40,755 nucleotides of DNA from Anaerotignum sp. (GTDB taxonomy: Bacteria; Bacillota; Clostridia; Lachnospirales; Anaerotignaceae): contig JAHHTW010000018.1 in the NCBI GenBank assembly GCA_020024265.1, positions 1-40,755 of the forward strand, given 5' to 3'. This document shows, one piece after another, positions 7,069 to 15,135 of this stretch. The position numbers were made by a program, and so were the translations under genes. The notes under the pieces were generated by a model. It was not told the DNA's origin, searched no databases, and saw only the letters and a program-made list of their open reading frames with translations. Each line of letters starts with the position of its first letter. Position 1 is the first letter of the stretch.

Positions 7069-7731
7069 TTATTTATTTTTATTACGCAAGTGCATGTAAA
7101 CGGTATTTTTGGAAATGCCCATATGCTCCGCAATGATGATGACGGCATCTTTTAAATTGAAAATACCCTTTTGTGCAAGAAGATATATGATTTCTTTATT
7201 CTTATTTGCAGAAGAAATGGCAGGATTGCCATAGACCTCTTTTTTTGCGCTTTCCAATGAGGTCAGCATCAATTCTTCTGTATTGTCTACAAAGATTTCG
7301 GAGATATGCTCTGTGTCATTTTGTGCTTGTGGATAAAAATTGTGCATTACAGAAAGCAAGGATACACTCAGATATAGATTGATACAGAACAGACCAATGA
7401 TGCGTTTGTTTTCTCCAAGAATGGCAGCGGTAAATGCCTTGAATGTTTCGCCACGTTTGTTTTTTGCAAAATAGGAAATATGACGCAGGCTGTCATCCTC
7501 AATCATGCGATGTACCAAAGAAAGCGTAAATTCTGAAATCGGTGCGCCAACCTTTCGACCGGAGTGATGCCCATGCACAATGGTCATGACCGATGCATCC
7601 AGATGCTCTAAATTGTGAATAATAATCTCACAATTTTCGCCCAAATAGGAGCCTAAGCCCTCTGCAACGGGTTTATAGGAGTCCAGTATCCGTTTGTCTT
7701 CTTGTGTAAGTATCATTTGATCATGCTCCAT
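7069..7731 (-). CDS. YheO/DauR-type regulator: PAS-like domain plus HTH
   Basis: 220 residues. The N-terminal ~130 residues match the YheO-like PAS domain (LGENCEIIIHNLEHLDASVMTIVHGH, KTFKAFTAAILGENKRIIGLFCINLYLS-like core). The C-terminal ~60 form the paired helix-turn-helix (NKEIIYLLAQKGIFNLKDAV, VIIIAEHMGISKNTVYMHLRN). DauR, a characterised relative, represses D-arginine catabolism; other members respond to amino acids or unknown ligands, so the function here is only 'regulator'. The ATG at 7731 follows GGAGGAAAAATT; an upstream frame start at 7764 adds 11 unconserved residues. It is divergent from the D,D-carboxypeptidase gene. The shared 157-bp gap has palindromic GTATAT-type motifs (around 7804 and 7819). 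Confidence 0.88.
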   Translation of the reverse strand: MEHDQMILTQEDKRILDSYKPVAEGLGSYLGENCEIIIHNLEHLDASVMTIVHGHHSGRKVGAPISEFTLSLVHRMIEDDSLRHISYFAKNKRGETFKAFTAAILGENKRIIGLFCINLYLSVSLLSVMHNFYPQAQNDTEHISEIFVDNTEELMLTSLESAKKEVYGNPAISSANKNKEIIYLLAQKGIFNLKDAVIIIAEHMGISKNTVYMHLRNKNK

Positions 7732-7815
7732 AATTTTTCCTCCATCTGTGTTTTCAGGATGCAATCAAAGATTTTCTGAAAATAATACCATATATTATAT
7801 TTAGTATATCGTTTT

Positions 7816-7844
7816 TTGGTATATTTTTCAATAGCAAATAGCAT
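7816..7844 (+). promoter_or_regulatory. Candidate promoter of the D,D-carboxypeptidase gene
   Basis: TTGGTA (7816-7821), a 17-bp spacer, and TAGCAT (7839-7844). This is a moderate match in the divergent region. Confidence 0.4.
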
Positions 7845-7888
7845 AGCGGACAACATTGCAATCATAGTATGAAGGGGAGGGGTGGTTC

Positions 7889-9046
7889 ATGAAGCGTATT
7901 GGTATATTTGTGTTGATTTGCTGTATGCTCTGGCAGCCCGTATATGCAATGCAACCGCAAGTGGCAGCACAGGGAGCAGCATTGGTTGATGGCACAAGCG
8001 GCAGGCTGCTGTGGGGGAAGAATGCAGATAAGCCTATGGAGATGGCAAGCACAACCAAAATTATGACTGCCATATTGGTGCTGGAGAAAAGTGATTTATA
8101 TGAGATTGTTACTGTCAGCAAAAATGCGGCACGTCAGCCGGATGTACAAATGGATTTGCTGGAGGGAGAACAGTGGTATGTGGGAGATTTGCTGCGGGCA
8201 ATGATGCTGCACTCTTACAATGATGCAGCAGTTGCTTTGGCAGAGCATACCAGCGGCAGTGTAGAAGCGTTTTGTATGGAAATGACGGCAAAGGCAAAAC
8301 AGATAGGGGCGAAGGATACGGTTTTTGGTTCTCCAAATGGTTTGGACAGCCATCTGCCCAAAGAGCAGCATCATAGTACAGCATATGATATGGGGTTGAT
8401 TACAGGATATGCATTGCAAAATCCGCAATTTCGTGAAATTGTCCAAATGCCGGCATATAGCTTTTGTGATGTATCGGGAAAGCATACGCATACAGCAGTC
8501 AATACAGACCGATTTTTGCAAATGTACGCCGGCGCATTGGGTGTCAAAACGGGATACACCAATAAGGCAGGGCATTGCTTTGTAGGAGCAGCACAAAAAG
8601 ACGATGTCTGTCTGGTCAGTGTGGTATTGGGCTGTGGATGGGGCAGCTCAGGTAAGCAGGCAAAGTGGACAGATACAAAGGCATTGATGGATTATGGATT
8701 TGCGACATATCAATTACAAACGGTAGCAAACAAAGGCAGTACCGTAGGCAGTGCGGCAGTCAGCCGTTCGCCCGTAGAAGCGGTAGATGGGGTGCTATCT
8801 GAAGATTGCAAGGGATTATTTTCTGCATCGGAGGCGCAGAGATTGACACTTGTGCCAAAGCTGTCCATGACACTACAGGCGCCTGTACATCAGGGGGAGA
8901 AAATCGGTACGGCAGAACTTTGTCTGGATGGCACGGTATTGTATGAAGTAGATGTATTGGCAGCCAATCAAGCGCCTGCCTATACTTTATGGGAACAATA
9001 TCAAAGATTGCTCGGTGTATGGATAAAATGGATGGAGTTTTTATGA
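7889..9046 (+). CDS. D-alanyl-D-alanine carboxypeptidase (DacF/PBP5-like)
   Basis: A 385-residue serine-type penicillin-binding protein that trims the terminal D-Ala from peptidoglycan pentapeptides outside the membrane. Residues 1-20 are a signal peptide ending VYA. The S11 catalytic triad of motifs is complete: S54-T-T-K57, S109-Y-N111 and K220-T-G222. SPNGLDSHLP lies between, as in the family. Residues ~285-385 form the small C-terminal beta domain, and the final WIKWMEFL segment could be a membrane anchor, though short. The ATG follows GGGGAGGGG. Related clostridial enzymes include sporulation (DacF) and vegetative (DacA) forms; context does not decide. Confidence 0.93.
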   Translation: MKRIGIFVLICCMLWQPVYAMQPQVAAQGAALVDGTSGRLLWGKNADKPMEMASTTKIMTAILVLEKSDLYEIVTVSKNAARQPDVQMDLLEGEQWYVGDLLRAMMLHSYNDAAVALAEHTSGSVEAFCMEMTAKAKQIGAKDTVFGSPNGLDSHLPKEQHHSTAYDMGLITGYALQNPQFREIVQMPAYSFCDVSGKHTHTAVNTDRFLQMYAGALGVKTGYTNKAGHCFVGAAQKDDVCLVSVVLGCGWGSSGKQAKWTDTKALMDYGFATYQLQTVANKGSTVGSAAVSRSPVEAVDGVLSEDCKGLFSASEAQRLTLVPKLSMTLQAPVHQGEKIGTAELCLDGTVLYEVDVLAANQAPAYTLWEQYQRLLGVWIKWMEFL

Positions 9047-9091
9047 AATCATATGTATGAGAGGATATATTTCAAAAAGGAATGGGGACGG

Positions 9092-9147
9092 AAAAAAAGA
9101 GCCACCGACGCATATGAACAGCCAAGGCATGTGAGCAGCGCCGGTGG
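9092..9147 (-). terminator. Terminator of the mazG-HU-rqcP operon
   Basis: On the minus strand, a 10-bp stem CCACCGGCGC/GCGTCGGTGG (one G-U pair) encloses a 26-nt loop and is followed by CTC and seven U residues. The paired arms lie at 9102-9111 and 9138-9147. On the plus strand it has a mismatch and no T run, so it acts leftward. Confidence 0.8.
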
Positions 9148-9170
9148 AGATGTTTGGAATGGCTGCTGTG

Positions 9171-9413
9171 TCATTCCATAGAACGATACATTTCGGCAGC
9201 ATCCTCTTTTTTTGTGGATTCCTGTAGTCGCAGCACCTCTACCTTTGTGGTATTTGTGCCAAACTGTATTTCGATAATATCGCCACATTTGACCTCTGCA
9301 CCTGCCTTGACAACCTTGCCATTGAGGGATACTCTGCCAGCATCACATGCTTCATTGGCTATGGTTCTGCGTTTGATGATGCGGGAAACCTTCAAAAATT
9401 TGTCGATACGCAT
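9171..9413 (-). CDS. rqcP: S4-domain RNA-binding protein RqcP
   Basis: 80 residues, almost entirely one S4 domain: MRIDKFLKVSRIIKRRTIANE, GRVSLNGKVVKAGAEVKCGDIIEI. The family is RqcP (YabO; Hsp15/YrfH-like), which assists RqcH in adding alanine tails to peptides stuck on dissociated 50S subunits. Synteny supports this: in Bacillota rqcP follows mazG, often with an HU gene between, exactly as here. The ATG at 9413 follows AAAGGAGGAAACG; the frame open to 9461 extends into the HU terminator and is not real. The sporulation/division genes yabP, yabQ and divIC that often follow are absent. Confidence 0.9.
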   Translation of the reverse strand: MRIDKFLKVSRIIKRRTIANEACDAGRVSLNGKVVKAGAEVKCGDIIEIQFGTNTTKVEVLRLQESTKKEDAAEMYRSME

Positions 9414-9445
9414 ATCGTTTCCTCCTTTGTGGAAAGAACTGTGAA

Positions 9446-9480
9446 AAAACGCCGCCTTCACAAAAGAGAGGCGGCGTTTT
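9446..9480 (-). terminator. Terminator between HU and rqcP (partial readthrough expected)
   Basis: AAAACGCCGCCT and its complement form a perfect 12-bp arm around an 11-nt loop, with T runs. It lies 24-58 bases after the HU stop, inside the operon. I see no promoter between it and rqcP, so rqcP must rely on readthrough. This would give far more HU than RqcP. Confidence 0.88.
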
Positions 9481-9503
9481 CAGATTTACCAAAGCAATCT
9501 CAA

Positions 9504-9779
9504 TTATTTATTGATGGCATCTTTCAGAGCCTTACCAGCTTTGAATCTGGGCGCTTTGGAAGCAGGGATTGGCATTGCTTCGCCTGTCTGAGGGTTTCTA
9601 CCTTCACGAGCAGCACGTTCTGCAACGTCGAATGTACCAAAACCAACCAGCTGTACTTTGCCGTTTGCAGTCAGTTCTTCTGTTACAACGTCTTCAAAAG
9701 CCTTGAGAGCCTTTTCGGCATCTTTTTTGCTCATTTCTGCTTTTTCAGCAATTGCTGCAACTAATTCAGATTTGTTCAT
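9504..9779 (-). CDS. hup: HU family DNA-binding protein
   Basis: 91 residues, the standard HU length. It begins MNKSELVAAIAEKAEMSKKD, has the GKVQLVGFGTFDVAERAAREGRNP beta-arm entry, and carries the P in IPASKAPRFKAGKALK that intercalates DNA at the arm tip. HU dimers bend and compact DNA throughout the nucleoid. The codons look optimised, consistent with high expression. It follows mazG by 23 bp, with AGGAGGA before its ATG, and is terminated before rqcP. Confidence 0.97.
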   Translation of the reverse strand: MNKSELVAAIAEKAEMSKKDAEKALKAFEDVVTEELTANGKVQLVGFGTFDVAERAAREGRNPQTGEAMPIPASKAPRFKAGKALKDAINK

Positions 9780-9802
9780 TTTTTTGTCCTCCTAAATTTC
9801 TT

Positions 9803-10597
9803 TCAAATTTTTTTGGATAAGGTGTTTTTCGCCTTTTCCCAGAGCAAATCCATTTCTTCCAGAGTCATCTCGGAAAGCTGCCTTCCCTCCGAAAGGGCTG
9901 AATTCTCAACACACTCAAATCTATTTATAAACTTTTTGCTCGCTTTTGTCAAGGAAAACTCGGGATTTATTTTCAAAAACCTTGCTGCATTGACCAAAGC
10001 GAATAAAATATCGCCAAATTCTTCCTCTATATGTGTTTGTTCACCCTGAGCAATGGCTTCTGTCAATTCATCCATCTCCTCGTAGACTTTTTGCATTGCC
10101 TGTTGGGTATTTTCAAAATCAAAGCCCACATCGGCTGCTTTTTTCTGGATTTTGGCAGCACGTGTGAGTGCAGGCAGGGCAGCAGGCACATGCTTGAGGA
10201 CATCGGTTTGTGTTTGGATTTGTTTTTCTTTTTTCTTAAGTTTTTCCCAATTGACCAATACTTCATCTGCGTTTTCCACATGCAAATTGTCAAATACATG
10301 CGGATGGCGGTATATCATTTTTCTGGCAATGCCATCTATAACATCATCCAGTGTAAAGCTGCCTTTTCCTGCCTCTATTGAGGAATGGAATACCACATGC
10401 AGCAAAACATCCCCAAGCTCCTCTTTCAGGTTTTCCATATCGTTTTGATCAATCGCATCTATGACCTCATATGCTTCCTCCAAAAAGTCTGCACGCATAC
10501 TTTCGTGTGTCTGCACCATATCCCATGGGCAGCCATTTTCACCACGCAGACGTTCTACAATGTTGTGTAAGTCGTCAAAGGTATATTTTTTTTCCAT
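9803..10597 (-). CDS. mazG: Nucleoside triphosphate pyrophosphohydrolase MazG
   Basis: 264 residues with two tandem MazG helical domains. Domain 1 has NGCPWD and the metal-binding pair E40-E41xxE44 and E60xxD63 (LEEAYEVIDAID, EELGDVLLHVVFH). Domain 2 repeats it in YEEMDELTEAIAQGEQTH and EEEFGDILFALVNAARF. It hydrolyses (d)NTPs to the monophosphate and pyrophosphate, cleaning the nucleotide pool and possibly affecting alarmone levels. The ATG follows GGGAGG. It heads the minus-strand unit with HU and RqcP and is divergent from nfnA. In B. subtilis the homologue (YabN) has an extra N-terminal methylase-like domain, absent here. Confidence 0.94.
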   Translation of the reverse strand: MEKKYTFDDLHNIVERLRGENGCPWDMVQTHESMRADFLEEAYEVIDAIDQNDMENLKEELGDVLLHVVFHSSIEAGKGSFTLDDVIDGIARKMIYRHPHVFDNLHVENADEVLVNWEKLKKKEKQIQTQTDVLKHVPAALPALTRAAKIQKKAADVGFDFENTQQAMQKVYEEMDELTEAIAQGEQTHIEEEFGDILFALVNAARFLKINPEFSLTKASKKFINRFECVENSALSEGRQLSEMTLEEMDLLWEKAKNTLSKKI

Positions 10598-10811
10598 GAT
10601 TTTTCCTCCCTATATCTGTGGGACAAAAAATGCCCCGATTTTTTATTCAAAAATCATAAACTTTCTTCATTGTATTTTCGGAAAAACAGCGTTTTTTCCA
10701 TATCACCTTATGGCAATTTATGTTATGATAATGCTTAATGAAATACTTGTCAACGAAAAGGCTGAAATTCATTTTTCGCCAGAGATCGCAAAAAGAAAGG
10801 AAGTTGCCGCT

Positions 10812-11666
10812 ATGTTTCGCATTGTGAATAAAAAAGAACTCAACAGTGCAGTAACGCTTTTGGAAATTGAAGCTCCATTTGTTGCGAAAAAAGCAATGGC
10901 TGGGCAGTTTATTATTTTCCGTGTAGATGAATACAGCGAACGTGTACCGCTGACCATAGCTGATTATGACAGAGAAAAGGGAACCGTAACGATTATTTTT
11001 CAGAAGGTTGGTCTTTCGACAAAGCTGCTGGCATCTAAGGAAATTGGAGATTCCATCCGTGATTTTGTAGGGCCTTTGGGTATTGCAACAGAGCATGAGG
11101 GCTGCAAGAGAGTTGCCGTGGTTGGTGGCGGTGTAGGCTGCGCCATTGCATATCCACAGGCAAAGGCATTGCACCAGATGGGGGCAAAGGTGGATGTGAT
11201 TGCAGGATTCCGCAATGAAGATATTGTAATCTTGGAAGATGAGATGAAGGCGGTATCCGATCATTATTACCTGATGACAGATGATGGCACAAAGGGCGAA
11301 AAGGGCTTTGTCACAGATAAGCTCAAAGCGCTGATTGATGCAGGAAACAAGTATGACACCGTAATTGCCATCGGCCCCATTCCCATGATGAAATTTGTCA
11401 GCCTGACCACAAAGCCTTATGGTATTCGTACCATTGTCAGCCTCAATCCCATTATGATTGACGGTACAGGAATGTGTGGCTGCTGTCGTGTAACGGTAGG
11501 AGGCAAAACAAAATTCGCCTGTGTGGAAGGTCCTGACTTCGATGGACATGAAGTAGACTTTGATGAACTGATCAACCGCAACTCTGTGTATAAAGCGGAG
11601 GAAGCAAAAATGCAGGAAGAGCATATCTGTCGTATGGACAAATTAGCACATGACTTGATTCAATAA
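10812..11666 (+). CDS. nfnA: NfnA: small subunit of NADH-dependent ferredoxin:NADP+ oxidoreductase
   Basis: A 284-residue member of the dihydroorotate dehydrogenase electron-transfer/ferredoxin-NADP reductase family. N-terminal FAD barrel (AGQFIIFRVDEYSERVPLTIADYD), NAD(H) domain with the GGGVGCA loop, and a C-terminal [2Fe-2S] site in MIDGTGMCGCCRVTV...FACVEGPDFDGHEVDF, where one Asp and three Cys are the ligands in NfnA. With NfnB it performs flavin-based electron bifurcation between NADH, reduced ferredoxin and NADP+. I choose the ATG at 10812 after AAAGGAAG; the frame runs open to 10461 through mazG's 5' end without family similarity. The stop is 15 bp before nfnB. No strong -35 was found upstream; TATGAT at 10724 is a possible -10. 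Confidence 0.93.
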   Translation: MFRIVNKKELNSAVTLLEIEAPFVAKKAMAGQFIIFRVDEYSERVPLTIADYDREKGTVTIIFQKVGLSTKLLASKEIGDSIRDFVGPLGIATEHEGCKRVAVVGGGVGCAIAYPQAKALHQMGAKVDVIAGFRNEDIVILEDEMKAVSDHYYLMTDDGTKGEKGFVTDKLKALIDAGNKYDTVIAIGPIPMMKFVSLTTKPYGIRTIVSLNPIMIDGTGMCGCCRVTVGGKTKFACVEGPDFDGHEVDFDELINRNSVYKAEEAKMQEEHICRMDKLAHDLIQ

Positions 11667-11681
11667 GGAGGCGCAGGGAAA

Positions 11682-13073
11682 ATGCCAAATATGAGCTTGG
11701 AAAAAATCAAAATGCCCGAACAGGCACCTGATGTAAGAAATAAAAACTTTGAAGAAGTAGCGCTGGGCTACACAGAAGAAATGGCAATGGAAGAAGCAAC
11801 ACGCTGCTTGAATTGCAAGCATAAACCATGTGTGAGCGGTTGTCCTGTCAATGTGCGCATCCCCGAATTTATTGCAGAGGTTGCAAAAGGCGATTTTTTG
11901 GCAGCATACAAAGTGATTACATCTACAAATGCATTGCCCGCAGTGTGTGGTCGTGTTTGTCCGCAGGAAAGCCAGTGTGAGTCCAAATGTGTACGTGGCA
12001 TCAAAGGCGAAGCCGTTGCCATCGGCAGACTGGAACGATTTGTTGCAGACTGGTATATGAAAAACTGCCATGAAAAACTGGAGAAGCCTGTACAAAACGG
12101 CAAAAAGGTTGCTGTCATTGGTTCTGGCCCGTCTTCTCTGGCTTGTGCAGGGGATTTGGCAAAACAGGGCTATGCCATCACAATGTTTGAGGCATTCCAT
12201 ACGGCTGGAGGTGTATTGGTATACGGTATTCCGGAATTTCGTTTGCCCAAGGCAATCGTACAAAAAGAAATTGATAAGCTCTCTGAAATGGGCGTAGATG
12301 TTATGACCAATATGGTCATCGGGAAAGTGCTATCTATTGATGAAATCATTGATGATATGGGCTTTGATGCGGTATTTATTGGTACAGGCGCAGGGCTGCC
12401 GTCCTTTATGAATATTCCGGGAGAGGCATTGGTAGGCGTATATTCTGCAAATGAATATTTGACACGGATCAATCTGATGAAAGCATATCAGCCAAAATAC
12501 GACACCCCTCTGCGTCAGAGCAAGGCAGTTGCTGTTGTTGGTGGCGGGAACGTTGCCATGGATGCTGCAAGATGTGCAAAAAGAATGGGCGCAGAGCATG
12601 TTTATATTGTGTACCGTCGTTCTGAAGCAGAAATGCCGGCACGTCTGGAGGAAATCCATCATGCAAAAGAAGAAGGCATTGCATTCCATCTGCTGCGTAA
12701 CCCTGTAAGGATTTTGGACGATGGCAATGGGCAGGTATGTGGCATTGAATGTCTGAAAATGGAATTGGGTGAACCCGATGCCAGCGGCAGAAGAAGCCCT
12801 GTGCCGATCGAAGGCTCCAATTATGTCATTGATGTAGATACGGTTGTTATGTCCATCGGTACTTCACCAAATCCTTTGATTCGTACTACAACACATGGAC
12901 TGGAAGCAAACCGCAAAGGTTGCTTGGTAGTAAATGAAGAAACAAACCAGACCACAAGAGAGGGTGTCTATGCCGGTGGTGATGCAGTGACAGGTGCTGC
13001 AACAGTAATATTGGCAATGGGCGCAGGGAAAAAGGCAGCAGCAGCGATTGACGAATATTTGCAAAACAAATAA
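11682..13073 (+). CDS. nfnB: NfnB: large subunit (glutamate synthase small-chain-like, NADPH/FAD)
   Basis: 463 residues. The N-terminal iron-sulfur domain has eight cysteines (C42, C45, C50, C54, then C89, C93, C99, C103), consistent with two [4Fe-4S] clusters. FAD-binding GSGPSSLACAGDLAKQGY and NADPH-binding VVGGGNVAMDAARCAKRMGA follow, and EGVYAGGDAVTGAATVILAMGAGKKAA closes the FAD site. Annotation pipelines often name this protein NADPH-dependent glutamate synthase or GltA; directly behind nfnA it is the bifurcating subunit, where the b-FAD sits. Strong AAGGAGG precedes the ATG. The complex is cytosolic. No glutamate synthase large subunit is near, which supports Nfn over glutamate synthesis. 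Confidence 0.94.
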   Translation: MPNMSLEKIKMPEQAPDVRNKNFEEVALGYTEEMAMEEATRCLNCKHKPCVSGCPVNVRIPEFIAEVAKGDFLAAYKVITSTNALPAVCGRVCPQESQCESKCVRGIKGEAVAIGRLERFVADWYMKNCHEKLEKPVQNGKKVAVIGSGPSSLACAGDLAKQGYAITMFEAFHTAGGVLVYGIPEFRLPKAIVQKEIDKLSEMGVDVMTNMVIGKVLSIDEIIDDMGFDAVFIGTGAGLPSFMNIPGEALVGVYSANEYLTRINLMKAYQPKYDTPLRQSKAVAVVGGGNVAMDAARCAKRMGAEHVYIVYRRSEAEMPARLEEIHHAKEEGIAFHLLRNPVRILDDGNGQVCGIECLKMELGEPDASGRRSPVPIEGSNYVIDVDTVVMSIGTSPNPLIRTTTHGLEANRKGCLVVNEETNQTTREGVYAGGDAVTGAATVILAMGAGKKAAAAIDEYLQNK

Positions 13074-13536
13074 AGACAGTACCCAAAATTCGGTAAATCC
13101 ACGGCATACAGTCAGAGATAGACCGTGAAAGGGTTTGATTCTGTATGATACAAGATTGCATTTGTACCACCTTTTATAAATCAAAATCAGAGTTATAAAA
13201 AATCATTTGATTGCTACCTCAAACATCCACCTACACTGTCTGATATCTATTTTATGAGGCAGGAGGGTGGATGTTTTGTGTCGCAAAAGGGAGGTGCTTT
13301 TGTTGTATGACAGAAAGCCGGTATGGTATATTTTTCTGATTTCGGGCGTATACTGACTAGGATATTCTTGGCTGTAGCGGATACAGCAATGGATGACTTT
13401 GCGGTATCCGCATCTGACGCTGTGTTGGACAAAGGCTTGGGAGGATTTTCGCAAAAAGAGCGCATAGCATCGGCATAAACATTCTCTTTGAGCATAGGGT
13501 TGCCGGAAGCGATATTTGGAGGTGTGTGATTTCGAT
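13074..13536. other. Unexplained intergenic stretch with short protein-like frames
   Basis: No confident gene. Three things stand out. A hairpin (13221-13276) covers a strong AGGAGG and an ATG at 13271 opening a 22-codon Cys-rich frame. A second frame, ATG 13323 to TAA 13476, encodes 51 residues of plausible composition (LTRIFLAVADTAMDDFAVSA, DKGLGGFSQKERIASA) with only a weak AGAAAG before it. The minus strand is open through the same bases for over 100 codons. Either a small gene, a relic or a conserved RNA is possible. Confidence 0.3.
13221..13276 (+). repeat. Inverted repeat forming a hairpin over a ribosome site
   Basis: AAACATCCACC (13221-13231) is perfectly complementary to GGTGGATGTTT (13266-13276), with a 34-nt loop. 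There is no proper T run, so it is a poor terminator, but it may act as a weak one for nfnB. The right arm contains the ATG at 13271 and abuts AGGAGG at 13261-13266. Confidence 0.6.
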
Positions 13537-14085
13537 ATGATACAGAATATAGACAATGCCGTGATTCTATGGATGCAGGAGCATATGGTGCAGCCATGGC
13601 TCAATCCACTGATGATTTTGGTATCCAAATTGGGAGACAAAGGCATTCTATGGATTGCAATTGGTGTCTGCCTGATGGTTTGGGGCATCAAAAATAAGGT
13701 GCATCTTTGGCAAGGGATTCTGGTATTGCTTGCACTTGCAAGCAATGCAGTGGTATGCAATCTATGGCTCAAGCCCATGGTTGCACGTATTCGTCCCTAT
13801 GATTTGCTGGGATTTGATATTCTGATACCAACGCTTTCGGATTACTCCTTTCCATCCGGGCATACATCTTCATCCTTTGCAGCGGCTGCGGTAATTTATG
13901 CAATCGACAAGCGCTTTGGAATTGCAGCCTATCTTTTTGCGGTACTGATGGGGATTTCCCGTATGTATCTGGGCGTTCATTTTTTAACGGACGTGTTGTG
14001 TGGGGCAGTCATTGGGTTTTTGATGGCAAGGATTACGCTTTTGATATGGAAAACAGCTATGAAAAACAAACCATTTGTTGCCTAA
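13537..14085 (+). CDS. PAP2-family membrane phosphatase (undecaprenyl-diphosphatase-like)
   Basis: 182 residues with about five membrane segments and all three type 2 phosphatidic acid phosphatase motifs: KX6RP at K79-R86-P87, PSGH at 106-109, and SRX5HX3D with S141, R142, H148 and D152. The histidines form the phosphohistidine relay on the outer face. BcrC/YodM-type relatives dephosphorylate undecaprenyl pyrophosphate or phosphatidylglycerophosphate; which applies here is not decided. I use the ATG at 13537, 12 bases after GGAGGTG; spacing is long, and the frame also contains TTG 13516 and GTG 13522, which overlap the ribosome site. The AEC permease follows after 117 bp. Confidence 0.9.
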   Translation: MIQNIDNAVILWMQEHMVQPWLNPLMILVSKLGDKGILWIAIGVCLMVWGIKNKVHLWQGILVLLALASNAVVCNLWLKPMVARIRPYDLLGFDILIPTLSDYSFPSGHTSSSFAAAAVIYAIDKRFGIAAYLFAVLMGISRMYLGVHFLTDVLCGAVIGFLMARITLLIWKTAMKNKPFVA

Positions 14086-14202
14086 AATGAGATTTTCATT
14101 TGATTAGAAGGATGCTGCAAGGAAGGCTGCTCATTTTTGGTATAAAAAATAATAAAAAGTATGTGTAAGTGTAAATGTAAAAAAGGATGAGGGGGAATAC
14201 AG

Positions 14203-15135
14203 ATGGCAATGCCTGTCATTTATCAACTGGTGACGATGGTTTTGCTGATGGCTGTCGGCGTAATACTGAATAAAAAGAAAATGATTTCTGAACCAAATGC
14301 AAAGGGGCTTTCCATTATATTGACACGTGTAGCTGTGCCGGCAAACATGATTATATTGATGCAAAGACCATATTCGCATGAGATTTTGATTGGCTTTTTG
14401 AAAACATGTGGCAGCACATTTATGATGTGCAGCATTGGTACCGTGATGTTTTTTTTGATTGGAAAAGCATGGAAGATGAAGTTTCCGGAGCTAGGTCTTT
14501 TTGCGGGCGGCGGTGTATACAGCAACGTCATATTTATGGGACAACCCTTGATTATGGCAATGTATGGAGAGGAAGGCTTGATTTTTTGTGTGGCGGTAAT
14601 GTTTACTTGTAACATCTTTTTGTTTACGGTATGCTCTGTGCTTTTTGCCGTAGGAACCGGTCAGCGAAAAACATTCTGGTGTATGCTCAAGGAGGCATTT
14701 CTCAATTTGCTTTGCATTTCGGCAATCATAGGATTTTTCTGTTTTGTAAAATCCATTACCCTACCGGTATTTCTTTATGATGCCTTGCAGTTTTCTGCAA
14801 ATACAACGGTTTGTCTGTCTATGATTTATATTGGTACCTTGCTGGCAGCTGCAAACACAAAAGAGATTTTTTCGGATAAGCTGGTATACATATTCAGCTT
14901 CTTTACATTGATTGTTATGCCAATCATCACAAAGCTGATTGCGGGAATGTTTTTGGATGGAATTGCATTGAGTGTGCTTGTGGTGCTGATGGGTACACCT
15001 GCGGCAGCGGCACTGCCGTCATTTGCAGAAATTTACGGCAATGATGAAAAACGTGCATCCGAGTATGTTTTTGTATCCACCATTCTTTCTGTGGTGACAT
15101 TGCCCTTTGTAGCAGAATTTTTATGTATCCCATAA
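14203..15135 (+). CDS. AEC-family permease (auxin efflux carrier fold)
   Basis: A 310-residue integral membrane protein with about ten hydrophobic segments in two five-helix halves, the NhaA/bile-acid-symporter-like fold. Family hallmarks are ILNKKKMISEPNAKGLSIILTRVAVPA (split over 262-330 of the gene), SNVIFMGQPLIMAMYGEEG and the second-half MGTPAAAALPSFAEIYGNDEKRASEYVFVST region. Bacterial members export malate, citrate-like acids or amino acids; no metabolic neighbour gives the substrate. The start follows GAGGGGGAA. No terminator is evident after it. Confidence 0.88.
   Translation: MAMPVIYQLVTMVLLMAVGVILNKKKMISEPNAKGLSIILTRVAVPANMIILMQRPYSHEILIGFLKTCGSTFMMCSIGTVMFFLIGKAWKMKFPELGLFAGGGVYSNVIFMGQPLIMAMYGEEGLIFCVAVMFTCNIFLFTVCSVLFAVGTGQRKTFWCMLKEAFLNLLCISAIIGFFCFVKSITLPVFLYDALQFSANTTVCLSMIYIGTLLAAANTKEIFSDKLVYIFSFFTLIVMPIITKLIAGMFLDGIALSVLVVLMGTPAAAALPSFAEIYGNDEKRASEYVFVSTILSVVTLPFVAEFLCIP

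Noticed and set aside
13221..13276. Rho-independent terminator of nfnB
   Set aside because: The stem is good, but the loop is 34 nt and only four T residues follow before a G; kept as a hairpin only.
13203..13778. Minus-strand frame of 191 codons overlapping the PAP2 gene
   Set aside because: More than 240 bases are antisense to the PAP2 coding region; the start has no ribosome site. The part beyond 13536 is discussed as an open question.
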